Positions 59,941 through 64,000 of a stretch of 64,000 nucleotides of DNA are shown here, one piece after another (the stretch's first letter is position 1; each line of letters starts with the position of its first letter). A model generated the notes under the pieces. That model was not told where the DNA came from. It worked only from the letters and a program-made list of their open reading frames with translations, and did no database searches. Origin of the DNA: Nakazawaea peltata. Taxonomy: Eukaryota; Ascomycota; Pichiomycetes; Alaninales; Pachysolenaceae. The position numbers were made by a program, and so were the translations under genes. The stretch is from positions 436,468-500,467 of the forward strand of contig BCGQ01000003.1 of NCBI GenBank assembly GCA_001599355.1, written 5' to 3'.

Positions 59941-60921
59941 CTATTGTCTTAAGTCTATTTCTTTCAAACCGATAGTACCTCCGAGTTTGTCGAAGTTGGC
60001 CATGTACTTGTCTTGCTTTTCTTGCGAGATTCTCAACAATTCTGGCCAGTATTTATCATGATCATACTCGAAATTTATATTACCATCGTAAGTGACATCT
60101 AATTGGTTTGGAGGGATGAACTTGGTGAACGGCTCATCAAATGCAATCTTTTGCTTGGTATAAGGATCGACAAATGGGTAGCAGATCTTTAAGAAAGCCC
60201 ACAGAAAGAAAGGAATGTTAATAAATAATGCTCTACCTAATCTTTCTGGGTAATGGTACTGCAAAATATGTAACACTTGTTTTCCAACGGTGACAGATGG
60301 CATATTAGATCCCTTAAGAGCAACTTCAGGGTATGACTTGAAATCTACACACAATGCAAGGTTATCCTCACCTGGAGGCATGAATTTAATAACGGTTTCC
60401 AACATGAAAATCAAATGTTGAATCTGTCTGAACGATGGTTTTGTATTTTGTCTACCATTTTTTAAGAACAAACAAGGTCTTCCACCATTATCATAACCGA
60501 ATATCAACTGTTTACCAGTCTCATTTTCAACGCTGATAGAAGCAGGATCTAACGTTTGGAATTCACCTCCAGCAATCCCGAAATCTCTTCTCCAAACAAT
60601 TGTACTTTCGAGTCTCTTAATCAGATCGGCGATTTTCCAATTACAAGCACGGATGTAACGTAAGAAACAGTCTCTGGTTAACCACAGTTTCTCTTCTCTT
60701 GTTAATTTCAGTTTCTTAGACTCGTCTTTCTCCAGAATTGGCAACTCTAACGACTCATCTTGGAAATGTTCCAATACTTTGAGATATTCCTTCTCCTGTT
60801 CCTCTGTCAATTCTTCTCTCGGAACGATCTTACTTTCCGATGAAGGCTCACTTGGAGGCAAGTAAACTTTAGGACCCAATTCTTTCTTTGGTTCAGTTGT
60901 TTGCTTCTTTCTTCCAAACAT
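59941..60921 (-). CDS. Sec14-like phosphatidylinositol transfer protein (PDR16/PDR17 type)
   Basis: 326 residues. A charged N-terminus (MFGRKKQTTEPKKE) precedes a CRAL-TRIO N-terminal helix block (about 80-115, FLRYIRACNWKIADLIKRLE) and the Sec14 lipid-binding domain (about 130-300). Blocks: DLALCVDF-like NLALCVDFKSYPE, HILQYHYPERLGRALFINIP and FLKICYPFVDPYTKQKI. The FINIPFFLWAFLKI stretch fits Pdr16 and Pdr17 (Sfh3/Sfh4), which affect lipid composition, azole resistance and PS decarboxylation. Which of the two cannot be told. Confidence 0.88.
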   Translation of the reverse strand: MFGRKKQTTEPKKELGPKVYLPPSEPSSESKIVPREELTEEQEKEYLKVLEHFQDESLELPILEKDESKKLKLTREEKLWLTRDCFLRYIRACNWKIADLIKRLESTIVWRRDFGIAGGEFQTLDPASISVENETGKQLIFGYDNGGRPCLFLKNGRQNTKPSFRQIQHLIFMLETVIKFMPPGEDNLALCVDFKSYPEVALKGSNMPSVTVGKQVLHILQYHYPERLGRALFINIPFFLWAFLKICYPFVDPYTKQKIAFDEPFTKFIPPNQLDVTYDGNINFEYDHDKYWPELLRISQEKQDKYMANFDKLGGTIGLKEIDLRQ

Positions 60922-61283
60922 CTTGACTCAATAAGCCTTGCACTACTGGTGTTGTACTGCCGCTGTTGTATTGGACCTTGACCGACGGCGTTTTTAACGT
61001 GCTCTTTTTAGTCTGATTTTTCACTGGCGCGTCCCAAGTGAAAAAAGTCCCTAAGCGAACGAGGGCACGGCGGGTTACGGCAATTGTGAGCGAGAAAACG
61101 AGAGGGAGAGAGGGAAACAGAGGGGCGCGAAGGCGCTGATCTGACAGATCAATTAGGGCAGAGCAAGGGGAAACGGAAGGGGAAACGCAATGTGAGGGAA
61201 GGGGGAAGGGGGGAAGGGTCACCAGAACAAACCCACACCATAAAACTCTACATCTCCATAAATAAAAACATATATATAAGTAT
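60922..61283. other. PDR16/17 upstream region, no gene
   Basis: Purine-rich on the plus strand (long GA/GGGA runs at 61085-61220), then a TATATATAAG near 61270. It contains no supportable gene. Confidence 0.45.
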
Positions 61284-61883
61284 CTAATCAAATTTCTTAC
61301 GGTACATCTCAACTCCCTTGTCAAACAGTACATCCATGAACTCTTCAACAGGCTTATCAAAGAGATATGGCAAGGCTGGAACGATCGATAATCCAACGGC
61401 AACAGGACCCCAAGATTTTATCAGTGGGTTCTTCAGATTCTTGAAAAATCCTGTAGAGTAGCGCACAGCAGAATGAATGGTAAGCAGAGGTAATCCCATC
61501 GAAGCGACACTTTGGAAAATCCCTCTCTTAACAGCTACAAGCCTCCAATCAAGTTCTCCAGGGACCAGCTGCAGAGGATCGGCAGCTGGGATCTCATCCC
61601 ATGGTCTTAACCCAACACGGTAACGGCCCTCCTGTTTCAATTTCAGTTTCCAACTCTCATAGGCCACATCTCCCAGAACGTAGGTCCAACTGATACCGTA
61701 ACACAGTCTAATGAAGGTTGGCGATGCAACGTTTCTGAAACTCTCTCCAATATCAGAAGAAAAAGCAACATATCTATGAGATGCCATCAAGATGGTTCTC
61801 ACTCTGCTGAAATAAGCAGCATAACGAACAGAGCTATCAACTGTATCTTCAGTTGGCTTCTCGGTGGTAGTAGTAGATGACAT
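61284..61883 (-). CDS. MTP18/MTFP1-type mitochondrial inner membrane protein
   Basis: 199 residues. Family marks are SVRYAAYFSRVRTILMASHRYVAFSSDIGESFR (given here in part), FIRLCYGISWTYVLGDVAYESW, and the C-terminal hydrophobic and Pro-rich segments (SMGLPLLTIHSAVRY, WGPVAVGLSIVPALPYLFDKPVE). Animal MTP18 is an inner-membrane fission regulator. Yeasts have a short homologue of unclear function. Starts at the first real ATG; the TTG upstream is ignored. A TATATAAAG box lies about 55-60 bases upstream on the minus strand. Confidence 0.8.
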   Translation of the reverse strand: MSSTTTTEKPTEDTVDSSVRYAAYFSRVRTILMASHRYVAFSSDIGESFRNVASPTFIRLCYGISWTYVLGDVAYESWKLKLKQEGRYRVGLRPWDEIPAADPLQLVPGELDWRLVAVKRGIFQSVASMGLPLLTIHSAVRYSTGFFKNLKNPLIKSWGPVAVGLSIVPALPYLFDKPVEEFMDVLFDKGVEMYRKKFD

Positions 61884-62196
61884 TTTTAACGTGTGAATGT
61901 TTCGCAATTCCTCAATCTCTCACCTGGAATATCCTCTTTATATATGAATTGCCCCTGTCAGAGATTTTTTCGTTAGTTGCAAATGGGGCAAAAAAGTGAA
62001 AATGCGTTGACTTCTCGGCCGAGTTGAATTCTAGAAGGGGGCGATTTTCCGAAACAGATCAGATGCAACGGCTAGCCAAGTGCAACGGCTCGCCAAGTGC
62101 AACGGCTCGCCAAGTGCAACTCACCAAACGCAACAACCAAGAACAACAATTAAACCAACCCACTACAAGACTAAAACTACACTAATTCAAACATAA
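61884..62196. other. MTP18-MCT1 intergenic region
   Basis: A 310-base gap with the MTP18 TATA box and, at 62064-62127, a 17-bp tandem repeat. No gene. Confidence 0.5.
62064..62127. repeat. 17-bp tandem repeat, about 3.5 copies
   Basis: The unit TGCAACGGCTCGCCAAG starts at 62064, 62081 and 62098. The first copy differs by one base; a partial copy follows at 62115. The repeat lies between MTP18 and the 3' end of MCT1. Confidence 0.9.
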
Positions 62197-63219
62197 TCAT
62201 ACATTAATAACCAGTTTCATATCCTCTTCATTATCGAGCACATAACTATTAAAGCTCACTTTATGCGCTTTAAAGTAGCGATCTACTATATTTTTTGTTA
62301 CAGGGCTGAAATTAATCACATTCAATGGGGTATCTTGGTTTATTTGGGCTTTGATGAGCAGATCAAGACACCCTTTGAAATTCACAGTGTTACTAGTCAC
62401 ATCCACAATCTTATCAATGTAAGTCTGGGTATCTGTGACCACCGAGCAATCCAAATTTGAGATCGCCGGAATCGTCAATTCAGTAGAATTTTTACCCACC
62501 ACAGAGAAACATTCTCGTAATTCTCTCTTTATTGGTTCTAGTACTGTGTTATGGAAAGGGATCGAAACTTGAAGATCCACTTTCTTTCTCAATCTAAATC
62601 TTTTCTGTAACAAAGTAATTGCGTCAGCACATGCTCTTTCAGATCCAGAAATCACAACTTGCTCATCGCTATTAATGTTAGACACAGTTACTAAATCGCT
62701 CATCTCATCCCTCAAAACTTGTAAGAAGGGTTCAAAGTCTTTACGTGCTACCATTAAAACGAACATTTTATACTTTTCTGTCTTGTTCTCTTGTATTATC
62801 TGCTCCATGAGTTTACCACGTTTATGTGAAATGGCAATTCCATCTCCAAAACTTACCACTCCTTGTAAAACCAAGTTGGTGATTTCTCCCACTGAATGCC
62901 CGATGGTGTAGGTGTTTTGAGGGTGGTTGTACAAATCATTTCCAAATTGGGTTTTGACAATAATTCTTTGAATCTGATTCAATAAAATGATCAACGGTTG
63001 CTGTACGGAGGTCAGTTGAAGATCCATTTCGACACTCTCTCCTGCCAAATACTTCGTTATAGGAAGCTTTGTGATGTCCTCGGTCAACAGTATCAGTTGT
63101 TTGACTTGGGGGTCGGAACCGGCTAATTTTCTGAAAAGTTCAACTGCATCTTTAGTCACAATCCCTTGTCCTGGTGTTATTATAGTTGTGAGAGTTCTTT
63201 TTGATATTCTAGAGAACAT
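62197..63219 (-). CDS. MCT1: mitochondrial malonyl-CoA:ACP transferase
   Basis: 340 residues. Mct1 loads malonyl groups onto mitochondrial acyl carrier protein in the type II fatty acid (lipoate) pathway. The nucleophile motif GHSVGE is present, with PGQG at the start of the fold (IITPGQGIV) and SVSNINSDEQVVISGS near the middle. The start MFSRISKRTLTT gives a mitochondrial presequence. The open frame upstream to 63336 has no ATG start; it opens with a GTG. Confidence 0.92.
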   Translation of the reverse strand: MFSRISKRTLTTIITPGQGIVTKDAVELFRKLAGSDPQVKQLILLTEDITKLPITKYLAGESVEMDLQLTSVQQPLIILLNQIQRIIVKTQFGNDLYNHPQNTYTIGHSVGEITNLVLQGVVSFGDGIAISHKRGKLMEQIIQENKTEKYKMFVLMVARKDFEPFLQVLRDEMSDLVTVSNINSDEQVVISGSERACADAITLLQKRFRLRKKVDLQVSIPFHNTVLEPIKRELRECFSVVGKNSTELTIPAISNLDCSVVTDTQTYIDKIVDVTSNTVNFKGCLDLLIKAQINQDTPLNVINFSPVTKNIVDRYFKAHKVSFNSYVLDNEEDMKLVINV

Positions 63220-63447
63220 GGTTGGCCACTTTGCAGTCTCCAAATGAAAGGTAAAAGATTTGGTGAAGGTTGAAAAATATGGATAGGGGCAGATTTTCCG
63301 AGGAATCGAAGGCCCAATTAGGTAAGAGAAGGGCACACAAATATCCCCAGATTAAAATACAGTAGTTAACTAGTCAAAATGGGCAAGGACAAGGGCAAAC
63401 AAAGGGCAAGCTCATATCTACACCTAACTTAAAATACATTAATTGAT

Positions 63448-64000
63448 TTATTCAGAGATCGGAATGAAGTTACCGACAATACAACTAGGTATATTGTATC
63501 TGTCACGTCTAATAGTAAAGCTGAAACAGCAGTTTTTCTTTTTTCTTCCATCTTTAGTCTTTAATTTACAACTAGTTAAGACCAGTTTTTGGGTCTTATC
63601 AAACAGAATGGAGCCGTATTTCTCCCAGAAATTGACACTTGATTCCTCACTCATTAACTCATAGATAGTCAACTTTCCATTCTTCAAGTCATCGATACTC
63701 ACCTCGACCAATGAGGCAAATTCTTTGTTCCCACGGTAAATCTCTCCCGTACGACGCCAAAGACACAGAGGGATAGCCATCGATGTGAAGACTCTGTCAT
63801 AATCTAACAACATTCTTTCGAAACTTTCCTCCACCAAGATCAAATCTATATCCTTCAAAGTCTTTGCGATGGCTCTGAAAGCCGGTCTGAACACCGATAA
63901 CGGCTTCAAAATACGCTGTCTCGACGAAGGATTCATATGACTGTCCATGTATCGTTGTAAACGAGCATAACCTTCGGCATAATTATAAGGCTTCAACAAC
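63448..64000 (-). CDS. C-terminal part of an ERT1/RDS2-type gluconeogenesis regulator, cut by the window edge
   Basis: 184 codons run from the right edge to a stop; the N-terminus, with the expected Zn2Cys6 cluster, lies outside. The block VFRPAFRAIAKTLKDIDLILVEESFE (given in part) and the LCLWRRTGEIYRGNKEFASLV segment form the PAS-like domain that characterises Ert1/Rds2/Gsm1 proteins. These regulate gluconeogenesis and non-fermentative growth by binding CCG-N-CGG-type sites. The basic ending KLKTKDGRKKKNCCF then SFTIRRDRYNIPS is intact. Which paralogue cannot be decided. Confidence 0.8.
   Translation of the reverse strand, partial: LLKPYNYAEGYARLQRYMDSHMNPSSRQRILKPLSVFRPAFRAIAKTLKDIDLILVEESFERMLLDYDRVFTSMAIPLCLWRRTGEIYRGNKEFASLVEVSIDDLKNGKLTIYELMSEESSVNFWEKYGSILFDKTQKLVLTSCKLKTKDGRKKKNCCFSFTIRRDRYNIPSCIVGNFIPISE

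Noticed and set aside
1-64000. CTG decoded as serine (the CUG-Ser1 clade)
   Set aside because: The diagnostic sites are conserved alanines, including invariant ones in PPH3; serine is not usual there.

Overview
The window is nuclear DNA of a budding yeast (Saccharomycotina). Genes are compact and none needs an intron. The gene content is typical of yeast: RGI1, TMA23, PML39, RRN9, TRS65, a Cdc15-type kinase and PHO-type acid phosphatases. I see no transposon, retrovirus-like element, CRISPR array, rRNA gene or convincing tRNA gene. The most important result concerns the genetic code. In conserved proteins, CTG codons repeatedly fall on alanine positions, including three in PPH3 (two of them invariant across PPP phosphatases) and others in SUP45, URA5, SEC65, RNA1, TRX3, MBF1, LEM3 and CDC15. 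None of the CTG sites I could align sits on an invariant leucine or serine. I therefore read CTG as Ala, which places the organism in the known CUG-Ala yeast clade (Pachysolen, Nakazawaea, Peterozyma). The genus cannot be fixed from this sequence. A translation with the standard code is wrong at every CTG.

Layout. 0-10.4 kb: the start of an unidentified gene, TMA23, a long SART3-type PRP24, and NUP192. 10.8-19.6 kb: a run of minus-strand genes (NCS1 permease, PPA2, RSN1/CSC1-type channel, PPH3, RRN9). 19.9-25.2 kb: SEC65, URA5, a ZC3HC1/Pml39 homologue, RGI1 and a CSN6-like MPN protein. 26-30.5 kb: two tandem secreted histidine acid phosphatases. 30.6-41 kb: BMT2, MAK5, SUP45, LEM3, a CDC15-like kinase and TRX3. 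42-47.5 kb: an unidentified disordered protein, a TMEM223/Mrx15-like mitochondrial protein, an RBM42 homologue, and a ferric reductase whose frame is cut by one in-frame TAA. 47.5-49.5 kb is a 2.1-kb gap with no convincing gene. 49.5-64 kb: TRS65, MBF1, RNA1, ISU1, BNA1, a DAP2/STE13 peptidase, RPB8, a PDR16/17 lipid-transfer protein, an MTP18 homologue, MCT1, and the 3' part of an ERT1/RDS2-type regulator.

Functions are mixed, as expected for a yeast chromosome arm. They include ribosome biogenesis and translation (TMA23, BMT2, MAK5, RRN9, SUP45), splicing (PRP24, RBM42), nuclear transport (NUP192, PML39, RNA1), mitochondria (PPA2, TRX3, ISU1, MCT1, MTP18, TMEM223-like), phosphate and iron acquisition (two phosphatases, FRE) and membrane or trafficking roles (SEC65, LEM3, TRS65, PDR16/17). 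Retention of a HAT-domain PRP24, RBM42 and a CSN6-like protein, parts that Saccharomyces cerevisiae has lost or reduced, suggests less reduced splicing and COP9 machinery. Several intergenic regions carry short tandem repeats. One 15-bp motif recurs in four of them.

Starts were set at real ATG codons; several frames stay open upstream only through GTG or TTG codons, and these extensions were trimmed. Comparisons with other species are from memory, because no search could be run.
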